Assembly: GCA_020744225.1 (NCBI GenBank)
Contig: JAGMWG010000001.1
Coordinates: 3,286,001-3,350,000, forward strand
DNA length: 64,000 nt
Reading direction: 5' to 3'
DNA from: Paraphoma chrysanthemicola
Taxonomy: Eukaryota; Ascomycota; Dothideomycetes; Pleosporales; Phaeosphaeriaceae
The notes beneath the pieces are model-generated. The model worked only from the letters and a program-made list of their open reading frames with translations. It had not been told where the DNA came from and made no database searches. Made by a program: the position numbers and the translations under genes. Shown piece by piece: positions 10,346 through 21,004 of the stretch. Within the stretch, counting starts at the first letter, position 1. Every line of letters begins with the position of its first letter.

Positions 10346-10828
10346 GTGACTTTCAAATCTCCCTACCTAAAGTTAATACCATCAAAGCATGCTACTAGTT
10401 ATTTGGTACATTGAATGAACAACTGGAATGTGAGAAAATGTGTAATTGTTATACTTTGGACCATGTGAGATCGATAGTCGAGACGCGGAAAGCTCGACCG
10501 TTTAGGTTCTGATTGCCTAAAGTTGATTAGAATACTCGAGACATGATCCGGGGACCTGGGGACCCCGCACACTATGACGAGGTCCACAAATTCTCCCGCT
10601 TAGTTTCTGGACAAGGCCAAGAGCAGAAAGCCTCCGTTCCGAGCTCCGGTAGGCGCATAACATCGTCAAAGATAGCCGCCCATTAGGATCGTCAAGCGCT
10701 GAGATCTTGTGACTAGAGAGAACATATTCCACCCTGAACCCAATCGTTTTCGTGCGTCCTGCCCGTTGTCCGTCCTTTCAAAACATCTCACACCTTCACA
10801 CCTCGATCGCACAATCAGACTAATCACA
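10346..10828. other. Intergenic, promoter of FAD monooxygenase
   Basis: 483 bp between co-oriented ABM-like and FAD monooxygenase genes. No coding or RNA feature is recognised. Confidence 0.45.
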
Positions 10829-12927
10829 ATGCAAGACATGGGTGACGGTAGCATTAAGTATCTCGAAAAAGATACTGTTCTTATCTTAGGAGGCGAGCCG
10901 GTAGGGTTAGTGCTCGCAGTTGCGCTTGCTCGATATGGCGTGCGATCGATCGTTCTGGAGCGTAATTTGTCTACAACAAAGTCCGTTGTGCATTCGTGTC
11001 GTATGCTTACGCTGACCAATTTCAAGATGGCCAAAGATGGATTTGACTAATTCCAGATCGATGGAACTCTTACGACGTATAGGTCTGACGGAAGGCATCA
11101 GAAAATTGGGTATGCACGTCCTTGTGCTTCGGCCCCTTCGTCCAGCGGTGCTGACTATTCTTCATGACAGGCGTACCTGCCACGACACCATATCACGTGT
11201 ATATGATTACAGGCCTTCATAATAAGGCCCCTCTTGCAAGCTGGGAGTTCCCATGCGTTGACGAACTGAGAGACCAATATCGAGAAGAAAATGATGGCAC
11301 TTCACCTCAAGAGCCATGGCAAAGAATCTCACAGGCTGTCTTTGAGAGCTATCTCAAAGAGCATTGCGAACAGAACCCTTTGATTGATTGTCGGTTTGGT
11401 TGGAAAGCTGAGAAAACTACGGAAGCTCTGGATGGTGTTTCCGTGATGGCAACCGATCTCAATTCCCAAGAGCCCGTCACATTCTTTGCGAAATACGTGG
11501 TTGCCTGCGATGGCGCATCAAGTCGCGCCTTGCGCGACTTGCATATTCCTCTCGAAGGCGGACCAGTGTACGTTGTCACATGCGCTGATGTTACTCCATG
11601 TGTGCCTAATGATGTGTAATGTCAAGACCAGGCTATGCTCTACTAGTACACTTCAAGTCCAGAGACCTAAGTAAGCTCTTCAAACTTGGTCGCTTCTGAC
11701 ATCTCTTTATTTTCGGTAAGAGTGGCTTACACGGTGCCGTCATCTGCCAGGACGACAAAGAAATTTTTACGACCCATCTACTGCTCCCGCTCGATGCGGA
11801 GCATGAGTCTATTAACTCTTACGATGCGGTGTACAGGACGTTGGGAGGTGCGGGTGAGCCTTTCGAGGTCGCTATTGACGAAATCACCGTTAGGTCTGCC
11901 TACAGGCACAGTGTCGCTGTTGCCCGGTCCTATCGTAGCCCAGGCGGACGGGTATTTTTGGCTGGAGACTCGGCGCATCAAAATGTTCCGACAGGCGGAT
12001 ATGGGATGAATATGGTAAGAATACCCAGATTGATCTTCAGATTGGCTTTCTGACTAATACTAGGGGATCGGTGACGCTTACGACATTGCTTGGAAGCTCG
12101 CAGCTGTAATGCAGCACAATTGCGGCCATGTGCTGCTAGATTCCTATGAACAAGAACGGCGGCCCGTTGCGCTCAAGGCAGTCCAAAGATCTCGTGTACA
12201 TCATGATGTACACACCGGTATGGTCGAGTTCTTGGCCGGCGGTGCGCACATAGTAGAAGAAGACTCTGAAGAAGGTAAAATTTTGCGGGGCAAGATTCAA
12301 CAGCATTATACGGTCCACAATGGCGTAAACACAGACACTGGAATCGAGATGGACCATCGTCATGTGTCTAGTATCTACCCGCCACCCTCAGCGGAAGATG
12401 GACAACCACCATCGTGGGATCCCTCACGTTATGTCCCAAGTACGTTCGTCGGCTGCCGTGCTCCATACGTTTATCTGGAGAACGGAGATTCTATATTCGA
12501 CTACTACGGACCCCATTGGACGTTGATACAATTCGAGAACGAAACGCAATCTCAAGAGCGAAACACGCTTTTGCAGGCTGCGAAACAGCTCGATCTCCCG
12601 CTGAAGCACGTTATTCTCAAAGAGGAGCAGCATGCGCAGCAAGTTTGGACAGTACCGCTGGTCTTGGTCCGTCCCGATGGACACGTAGTATGGCGTGGAC
12701 ACAGATTCCCTAACTTTGAGACAGCTTTAGCTGTGATCAACATAGTAGGCGGCTGGAAAAATGCCCCATTGCAGGAAGCGGCGGATATAGAACCTCAAGT
12801 GGCTGCGTTGCTGGGAGCCGGAAGTCAGGTGGTAGACCAGGTAACAGATTACAAGCTGGACAGGATGGGAATCATGCAGCAATGTCTTGAAGTTTCACGC
12901 TCAAACAGAGCGTATAAGATATCTTAG
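10829..12927 (+). pseudogene. FAD monooxygenase (PheA/TfdB type), W-to-stop and broken GxGxxG
   Basis: Five exons reconstructed: 10829-10980, 11027-11109, 11171-11567, 11627-12014, 12064-12927, summing to 628 codons, the normal size for FAD_binding_3 phenol-hydroxylase-like enzymes. Visible motifs are the N-terminal dinucleotide fold ending SIVLERNLSTTK, WPKMDLTNSRSMELLRRIGL, VACDGASSRALRDL (second FAD motif), FLAGDSAHQNVPTGGYGMN, and a thioredoxin-like C-terminus (LVLVRPDGHVVWRG). Two defects are seen. The GxGxxG motif reads GGEPVG at residues 21-26, with Glu at a required Gly. In exon 4 the conserved GRFW reads GRF followed by TGA at 11697-11699 (codon 235), after which homologous sequence continues in frame (HLFIFG, GAVICQDDKEIFTTHLLLPL). 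Both could arise by G-to-A change. The enzyme would hydroxylate an aromatic substrate with NAD(P)H; as it stands it should be dead. Confidence 0.78.
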
Positions 12928-13898
12928 CATTGTTGAATAGCACTGTGTTATAAAAGCACGTGATCGGCTAAGCATGGGAGGCTAAACGGCGATATCGCGC
13001 AGATTCTGTACAATTGGAACACGGCTTGCTTGTCCTGCGGAATCGCGAATTTATTGGCACTCTATGCAGTATCCAGGCACCTCACCCGCAATAGTGTCCT
13101 CGATACAACGCGAAATCCGAGCTCTGCTTGACCAATACTGGGTATTCGAGTCCTGCGGTTGAAGTTGCATTTTGGTCGCTAGGTAAACATCTTAGTGAAG
13201 CGCACGACTGCACTTCTGCTATACTGGAACGGAATTACAAGGTCCAAATTAGATTCGCGGATACTCAGGCCGCTCTTTCGCAACGGAATATGGCCGCAAG
13301 TAAACCTCTTCATTGGTTTCTCCTTGGAACGCAGGCTAGGTTAGCAAATTTGTGGCCATTGACCAACGGTGGTAATTAATCCTGAGGTACCTACATAGAG
13401 GTGCCATGCCTCTCATTTGTTCGGGCATTATGCTCATCTTGGCCTGCCGGATCTCTGCTGCTATGTTTTGGTTACACACCCGAGGCTGCCTCTACTTTTT
13501 CAGTCCCGGATCATACTCCAGCCGTGTGCGATGAAAGCCATGCATTCGAAATGGAGCAGATTGGTGATGCGAGAGCAGCCACTTTGGCATTTGATTGAGG
13601 ACTGTATGGACGATACAAGAAGGCTTCACCAGAATATGAAATGATTTCTTTATTCTTTGTACTACAAGCTATTTTACACTTCAAACCAATCACCACGGAA
13701 AAGTAAAGCTTTCTCCGGGACAACCTCACCGAGTTCGTTTAGTGTCGCATCACCCTCTGATTTTCTCATCTGTTGCAGGTATTAGTTTGCATTCGTCAAT
13801 TAGTCCTGCTTTAGTTGAGATTACTGACTGACTTTGTGTTAGGAACTGCTGTAGCGTTTGTCCATCGCATCTACTATTCATTGGCCCGTTTATGACCG
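12928..13898. other. Intergenic
   Basis: 970 bp downstream of the FAD monooxygenase relic and of the convergent HET gene. Short open frames near 13400-13640 have no recognisable family sequence and are not called. Confidence 0.5.
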
Positions 13899-15565
13899 CT
13901 ACTCGTCTTCTCTTGCAGGAGCCGCATCACCTATGGATACTGCCTCTTCGTCAAGTGGTTCACTGGGGAGAACTGGTTCTACTGCAGAATCTACGGCAAT
14001 TTGGCTGGAATGTCTGGACCGGCCCGGCGAGCTTCCTGAAAAGAAGTAATTTTGCAGCCGGGACAGCGGTTCACTGAGGAGACGGGACTTGGATTTCGAG
14101 CGTTCTGTAGATGGCCTTGGTAATGCGTCCCGAGGCTTTGCGATCGGAAAGGACTGGAAGCGGCCAGTTGCTCCTATGCTAGGTCGCATGTTGCCATCAC
14201 GCTCTGGGGAGGACGATGACGACCTGGATTTGGTCTCAAGTATTCGCTGATCATGCAGCTTTCCACGTAGTTTGATCAGATCGTAATGTTTGTCTTGCAA
14301 GACAAGCATGTTTTGCGGCTCGTATCGTCGGCGTGAAAGTGGTAACAGATGCCACGTCTCGCAAGCTATGCGGCGGTATGAGTTGCATTGCGCACCATTG
14401 GCCCAACACCGGGCCTCTTCCACCTTTTGCAAATGAATTAGCAGATTCCTCCACCCATCATTCGTTTTCACGTCGCATTGAAGCGCAACCAATATAACAC
14501 CTGGGTCCAAAGTCCCGCCCTTTGATGGGGTAACCCTGACAAAAGCTTTCAGGTATAGTCCTGCATTTGTCATTGTAAATGGACTCAACATGCTCATTTT
14601 CCAAATCTGCAACGGTGGAGTTTCTGCAAAGTCTGACGGTGAACGGGCTAGTAGGCCAGATGATTCGTAAGAATTCTGCCAGGCAAAGATTGTTTGGTCG
14701 AAAGAATTTTTCATGATCTCATCTTGAAGACGCTCGAATGCGTTAAAGAGACCTTCACCATAAGGAATGGGCATATTCACACCGAAGAGTCCCATCAGAC
14801 TGTACGCACCATCTTCGGGTCGTGTGGTGTTACGAAGGGACGCCCAGGACATGCGCTCGGCGATGCAAAAGTCTTCTAGCGTAGAACTATCAAGCAATAG
14901 TTTGAGATTGATTCTAGTGATGTCCGAGATGATTGTAATGAACGGGGTTTCGTCAATCTTGTCACCAAAGTAGCGTGCTAGAACCCATTGTGTCTTAGAA
15001 GCGTCAATCATGCCGTCTGACGAAGCGATCCGCGTCCAGTCTGTTGCGAAGGAAGTGCGACGTGTAGAAGCAATTAGCTCTTGTAATGTCCAGCCACGCT
15101 TGAACCATTTACTGGCTTTGAAGGCTTGGAGCCACAGGTCTACATTTTCTTCTATGCCGTCAAGACCGGGCACGTCAGCGAGATACACCATGCAAGCCTG
15201 CGCATTCTTGTACCATGTGTACATGGAGCTGATAGCTTCAGAGAGCTCCGCGCTGCTCCGTTTGTCAATGCAACTGGGCCTTAATTCAGCGATCGTTCTG
15301 ACGATTCATGTCGCTCACTAGGGCTTTACGATGAATCTATCCATGCCCACTCATGTCCTTCTTCTTTTGCCAATTCACAGAAGCGAGAGACTTTGTGATG
15401 TCCAAGCCTTTTCTGCCTAGACTCGACTCCCAGTGCGGAGCTCTCGTAGATTTCTTGGAAGGTGACTTCGTCATCAGTCCACGTATGCGATAAGATGGCG
15501 TATGGGGGGATTTCGGCGCCGAAAAATTCTTTCAGTTGGAGGTCCGATGTCCGAAGTAGCCACAT
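13899..15565 (-). CDS. HET-domain protein 3, HET-E N-terminus type (536 aa)
   Basis: Two exons: 15330-15565 (ATG at 15565, MWLLRTSDLQLKEFFG) and 13899-15273, with an intron at 15274-15329 (GTAAAG..CCCAG) that joins WAWIDS to SCIDKRSSAELSEAISSM. The arrangement LLxT, YAILSHTW, WIDSSCIDK, MYTWYKNAQACMVYLADV, WFKRGWTLQELIA and NTTRPEDGAYSLMGLFGVNM is the classic N-terminal HET module of the HET-E/HET-D group. In those the module sits in front of NACHT and WD40 domains; here the protein ends after about 250 further residues with a serine-rich tail, and no NACHT or WD40 sequence follows. So it is a HET-only member of this class. The C-terminal 110 residues are low-complexity and Arg/Ser rich. Confidence 0.88.
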
Positions 15566-16760
15566 AGCATATGCGCAGTAGTGGACAGTGAGTTGTTTGA
15601 GTTAACGCGCTAGACTTTCATGTAGTGTACATGAGGCCGCACTCGTAGAAGCTAGTACCGCATACGGTATAGAGCTCGATAGAACAAGTACTGCTCCGTC
15701 TTGCACTTTTGGAAAGCTAGGAAGGCTCATTCCAGAGCTGTAGAATGTCCAAATCTCCCATGCGATTTTAGATCGACATTTACTGCAAATGTTCTCTCGC
15801 GCACCCAGGTATAGGACGGGACAGTAACTTCGCACGACACTTCACGTCAACCATGACTTCAAAATGCGCACGAACATCATTGACAACCTCGAGCCCGATG
15901 AAGGCGATAGCGAGCAAGTTTGCAATGAATGCCGACAACTAAAGGCGTGATGTGATATGACGCTGCAAGTTTGTGGCCGTGTCGCAGCAATCGAAGGCGT
16001 AGCCACGACGAGAGGCGTAGCAAGACGCCATTGGCGCGCACTTATCTCACGCAAAGAGAGGAGAGCTTCGACGGGCACTTGCAAAAACTGCTAGCGTAGA
16101 GCCACGTGCCCACGTTGCGGATGCGCGCATGCAACGGCTCAAAGCCGGCGACGACCAAGTCTATGTGCACCACTTCGACGTACACCCTTCCGACGACAGT
16201 AATGCCACCATCCACGAGCTGGGCGAAGTCGATGGCCCGGCTATTGAGGTGTCCTCGATGGGCCGCCTTCGTGATCTGCAGAGTTCAACTGGGACGAGCA
16301 AGGACAAGACAACACGGGCATCGGTGAGCTGACTAAGCTAGTGCGACCTCTGTACACACCTCTCCAATGGACGATGACCGCGTGGTAGACAGTAAGGCTT
16401 CGCTTATGATCGGTGAGACTTAGGTAAGCTACCTCGGTGTAACATCTGGTGCTGCCATGCTGAGGCTACTACTTCCCGATGCGCACCACCAGCAACGTGT
16501 CACTACAAATTCTAATGTGGCACAACTTGTGCATTAAAGCAAGTATTGGCTTGTCACATCATGATGAGATACCAAGTTCAGACACTCATGCGTACGTATC
16601 TTTCCGGGTTTTACTCGAAGGCAAGAATGCAGGTGCGATGGGCCGCGTCCGAACCAGAAGGACGAGATTACATCAGTTCTGAACATGATCGCAACCGACT
16701 TCGGCCTGATACTGTGTTTAAAAGTGTAGGAATTGAATCTCACTAGGTAGTGAAAAGATA
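15566..16760. other. Intergenic
   Basis: 1.2 kb with only short open frames. A plus-strand stretch at 16129-16320 (VYVHHFDVHPSDDSN, then IHELGEVDG) faintly resembles the second cofactor-binding strand region of an SDR and may belong to the relic just downstream, but this is weak. Confidence 0.4.
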
Positions 16761-16761
16761 C

Positions 16762-17010
16762 ACTGAAGAGCATTGGCGCGAAACTGTATGCGTCAACCTT
16801 GTCGGCGCGTCTTGTGTCGCTCAGGTGGTAGGCTTATCTTCTAGATTCAGGTCGCAACAATCTTATATGCATGGCACTCAGTCATCTTGGTAAATGTGTC
16901 TCAGAAGCAGGCCGCACACATTCGGTTGAAAGCTGGAGTGGTGCATCTTGCGCGATGCCTGACTGTTGAGTGCGGTGAATTTGCAAGGGTTAACATTATC
17001 TTCTCTTGTC
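16762..17010 (+). pseudogene. SDR relic with catalytic Tyr replaced by His
   Basis: Two short plus-strand stretches read like a short-chain dehydrogenase. TEEHWRETVCVNLVGASCVAQ (from 16762) matches the helix-E / xVNLxG region. QAAHIRLKAGVVHLARCLTV followed by ECGEFARVN (about 16905-16995) matches the YxxxK helix and the RVN strand. The catalytic YxxxK reads HIRLK, so Tyr has become His; the two stretches are in different frames with stops between them. Sequence ends where the minus-strand Clr5-type gene begins to overlap. This is a dead fragment; no start or cofactor site is confidently seen. Confidence 0.6.
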
Positions 17011-18524
17011 TTCTTCCGCCATCGCAGCATCCATTACACGTAGCTGCCTCTTGCAATCGTCTGCCATTCCGGTAATTCCTAACTCAATGGCTAGATGCTC
17101 CATCTTCTCCAACGCTCCCGCTCGTATGGGATCCCAAAAGTCTTGTGGAAGTACCTCATTCCGCTTGCCTACGCAGTTTGCAAAACTCGATATTGCGTTT
17201 ATACGTCTGCTCTGCGCCTCATATACAGCGCCACAAAGAGAATGTGATATCGCAACATCAACGTTGAATTGACGCTGCTGATACAGCTCACGGGGACCTC
17301 CGCATTGTATCAAGGATAGCAGCAAGCTATTGCAGATGTCTTCCGCTGGAGCGAATCTTTGTTCCCGCAAGAGAAATCGAATAGCAGTCTGCCAAAGGCA
17401 GACCCTCGCGTGATCGAAAACAACAAATTGTTGGTCCACTTCTGTGAGTATCGAGGCAATCTCCATGTCGGTCTTGCCTTCGTATAGCTCGTAGAACTTT
17501 CCAGGCAATATGCGTGGAAAGCTGGCTTGATTGTAGCCATAGTAAGCCTTGATTGAATCATTCTCGGCAATTCTCGTCCTCCAGATATGGCGACAACAAG
17601 TATCGAAAGCGATGTATAAATGACCTGCCGTATCGATCTGTAGGTTGTTGAGCTCGTTGAACATAGTCCTTCGTGGTTCATTGTGTTCCAATATCACGTT
17701 GGCCAAATCGCGGAGGTGTTCCGTCATATTCACCCGGATATCGGATCTGCCGTCCAGCTCGAGACGCAGCAAGATTGCTAAGAGGTCAGGAAATTGTCGG
17801 TCATGGTGAGTTTGCACCACAGGCCTGGAGAGATCGAGTGCAGTGCGTACTTTGATCATTCCGTTCCTGTCCTCTCCGTGTCTGAAACATTCCATGGCGG
17901 CGCTCATCAGGTTGTGAAGCCTACTAAGGTCTGTCAAGCCAGCTACGAGCTCTTCACTTCGACCATAAAATCCTCGTTCATCTGGTACCCATATGCCCGT
18001 GTCGAAGCAGCGATCGAAATAAACTTTAGTGTACCATAGTAGTCGTTGGAATTCTTTGAAGAACCCCCAATCTGTGAGTTCTCCGAAGCTGAACTGAAGA
18101 GGAACGAATAGGATGTGCTTTGCGCGAATATCGAATCTTGAGTTGCCCTCGCGCGTCTTTGGGCTATCGTGATATGCTTGTATTCGTTCAATATCGAGAA
18201 GTATTCCACCCGAGAGAACCAGACATTTGTGGAGCTCACACCCATTGCTTTCAGATTCGCAAGGACAAATCCGGCATCAATAAAGCAGTTGTTTTTATAA
18301 ACCCCGCGTTCTCGCAGTCGTTTCGTGATCATGGAGGTACTATAACATTCATCAGAAAGGTGGCGGGCGATGTAAATATTCACTTACCTAATTCTGACGT
18401 CTGGCTCCTGCCTATCCAGCCATTCTTTCACTCCGTAAATATTAACATTGTCCAGAACATGGAAACGCACAATGTCAGGAAAGTAACGTTCAAGAATTTT
18501 GGCCTGCGAGTCATAACTCATCAT
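16996..18524 (-). CDS. Clr5-associated C-terminal type protein, multi-exon
   Basis: The solid part is a 1076-nt exon (16996-18071) reading DWGFFKEFQRLLWYTKVYFD, GIWVPDERGFYG, ELVAGLTDLSRLHNLMSAAM, THHDRQFPDLLAILLRLEL, AGHLYIAFDTCCRHIWRTR, YYGYNQASFPRILPGKFYEL and ARVCLWQTAIRFLLREQRF. This is the helical C-terminal region found behind Clr5 DNA-binding-like domains in many Pezizomycotina proteins; its function is unknown. Upstream pieces are less certain: a first exon 18388-18524 (MMSYDSQAKILERYFPDIVR) with a good GTAAGT donor at 18387, an intron at 18340-18387 and further coding at about 18075-18339. I do not see a Clr5 domain itself (no basic W..K..I..LY pattern), so the protein may have lost it. 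The TTG at 17937 is not a start; the frame runs through it. Confidence 0.7.
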
Positions 18525-19187
18525 GCGATAACACCTTCCGCATAAATTTGATCAAAAATTCTAAGACCAAGATGCGTTGAATGCAGCACCTGCGCACAAT
18601 AAACCATCCATGCTCTGGACTGTGCGGGGTAGCGATAACGAGATTCATCCAATATCGCGTACTCTGGGCACAGAGAAACGACATGTCGACTGATAGCTAA
18701 GTAGAGCGGCCAATAAAATACGACTATTTAGGACTTCCAATGAAGTTTTGTACCAGCCCACCATAACGATGCATATTGGCGTCTGCAAGAGTCCTCCATC
18801 AGCACTAGGGATAACTTTTGATCGCTAAGTTCCCTGTCGTCTTGGCTCTACAGGATCATTGGACGAGGCACTGACGAATCAGACATCTAGGTGTATGGAT
18901 AAGCTTCAGTGACCAAGTATTTCAACAGAATGATTTCGCTCTTTAGCTGAAGTTCATACTGCCATGTTTCATTTCTCGCGCATGTATAAACACTCAGAGC
19001 TTGAGGTCAATCCTAGTATTCTCGTTTCCGTCTGAAAAGACCCAGGGCACTGCCAACACGCAACTATATACCAAGCCATGTCTGCTCCTAGAGCGTCTTC
19101 CACCGCCGGCTGGAGAGCATTCTCGAATAGAGTTTGTAATGCGCTTTCCGACAAAGCTTCCGCATTTCTTGAAAAGCAGTAGGTTGA
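18525..19187. other. Intergenic, divergent region
   Basis: 660 bp between the divergent Clr5-type gene and the GTPase. The missing first exon of the GTPase is probably here; an ATG at 18963 opens a 23-codon frame (MFHFSRMYKHSELE) that is a candidate but cannot be linked by a clear splice. Confidence 0.4.
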
Positions 19188-20470
19188 AAAGCACATCCTG
19201 GAGCCCCATTTTCTCACATTGGAAACAGCCTTGGAGTTGACCTTATCATCGTCACGGGACCCACTGGGGTTGGGAAGTCCTCCTTCATCAAGGCCATTAC
19301 TGGGTCGGACTTATACATCTCATCGACGCTTGAGTCAGGTAAGGCCCGCAGTTCATGCTGCTCCACAATCTTGCAATCTAATCTCTATAACTCATGATGT
19401 CCAGGTACTCGACAAACCGCGCTTGTGCCGGCAAGCATACGAGGCAAGAGATATCTCTTTCTTGATATGCCTGGGTTTGATGCTGCGGATCTTGATGACT
19501 GGCATGTGTTCACCTTGCTTACAACCGCCATGGGGACCATTGAAAGATATGTCAACTTTCGAGGCCTCGTATACATCGATACATTTGACAACGTTCGTGC
19601 GACAAGGTCGGCAGAAAAGATCCTGACTTGGATATACCATTTTTGCGGTCCTCAATACATGGCCAATGTCACCATTGTCACAACCAAATGGGATGTGCAA
19701 GCTGATGAGCTACTCGACGAGAAGCTCGATCGCTTCACCAAGTGGAGCCATGGGGCTTTACTTCAACCCTTGATTTCTAACGGAGCGAAAACATTCCATC
19801 ACGGACTCATTCAGTCAAATGGCCATCGACGAAAATTGTCCCTCAGGAATGACCTCAAACAGAGAGCCTCCCTTGCATGTGAGATGATTCACATTCATTA
19901 CAACTCACCATCGAACGGTGCACTGCAGATTTATCAGGAGATTGCCAGCGGATGTAGGATCGAAATGACATCTGCGGGGAAATATCTGAGAATGGGTTTC
20001 GTGCAAGAACAGGGGTTTCAACCCACCGCTGCAATGCCTGGTGAGCCAAACCACATTCACATGTCCAGGGCATCCAACTAATTTACACAGGTTCAAGCGT
20101 ACCGCACGCGCCAGATACCTCGCAGAAGAACGAAAATTCAAAGCCTGCCCCTATGTATATTTCAGATGGAAATCCACACGACCCAAGACAAGGAAACGCA
20201 CCTCCGCATTCCTGGTCGTGGGTTGAAACGGCACGAGAGATTAAATCCTGGGTCGAGCTGCTTCTCCACGCGTTCAATGCATACAATGAGATGCCAAGTG
20301 ATGGAGGCATTGGGAGCGACGAAGCATGGTCGGAGAGTGAGACCGCTTGGAAAGACGGCGACTACTTCGAGGATGATTGGAGACATTTTCCGACTTCGGG
20401 GCCTTATAGCGATGATGGTGTTGAAGCAGAAAGACCGCAAGAGTCGTCGAATCGTTGCGTGATTCTCTAG
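19188..20470 (+). CDS. P-loop GTPase with C-terminal CaaX-like motif (5' end unresolved)
   Basis: Three exons are clear: 19188(approx.)-19338, 19405-20040, 20091-20470; introns 19339-19404 (GTAAGG..CCAG) and 20041-20090 (GTGAGC..ACAG). Motifs: G1 VTGPTGVGKSSFIKAITG, G3 YLFLDMPGFDAADLDD, G4 VTIVTTKWDVQ. This is the AIG1/septin-like fungal G-domain group (TRAFAC). The part after the G domain (about 120 residues, acidic, Trp-rich) ends SSNRCVIL before TAG at 20470; CVIL fits a CaaX box with terminal Leu, i.e. geranylgeranylation, which would place it on a membrane. It lies between HET genes and a Clr5-type gene. No start codon is assigned: the frame is open back to 19188, where a TGA lies just upstream, so a 5' exon is missing from my model. 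GTP hydrolysis and lipidation are inferred, not shown. Confidence 0.75.
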
Positions 20471-21004
20471 TGTGCTTTAAGATGGCGTTTGGTGCACAGT
20501 AGGTATTCTTGCCAAGCATTTTCACATTGTTACCATGCCGCGAATTTCTAATTTTGTGTTCAGCGCGTGTATTTGCAGAGATCAGTACCTCGAGTGATAG
20601 TAAACGGAACCGAAGAGCGATTGGATGGAGCCGAGGATTTTTTACTAGTACAGTGCGTTGGGAGGTCTGAGTACAATACTCGAAGACTCAACGAGACGTC
20701 ACGAAGGGCGAGACTGATCAGGTGTGGGGCAAGCATAGGCGGTTCAGCTTCCTGCATATGCGACTTGATGAAGATTATCTCTTCCATCACCCTTGATCTC
20801 GATTATTTGTACAGAGACTGCTTGAGGTTCCAAAATAGGCATCATGGACGAATGTTGATATGTTGCTGCAACCACGCTATACTTGCAGTGAAGAAGAGTG
20901 TTCCTAGAGCGCAGGCGTTCCTGCGTTAACCTTCGGCGGTGGATTGGAGACAGCTCTCCTATCGCAGAATTCCAGCTTTGCTATCTCAGCCTGAGCATCC
21001 CCAT
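20471..21004. other. Intergenic, converging 3' ends
   Basis: 534 bp between the 3' ends of the GTPase and HET gene 4. A 120-codon plus-strand frame at 20567-20929 has no family resemblance and is not called. Confidence 0.5.

Noticed and set aside
13070..13160. Possible tRNA (sequence ATTCGAGTCCTG resembles a T-loop)
   Set aside because: No matching acceptor stem, D-arm or anticodon arm could be drawn around it.
20567..20929. 120-codon ORF after the GTPase
   Set aside because: No family resemblance, no hydrophobic or repeat pattern, and lies between two converging 3' ends.
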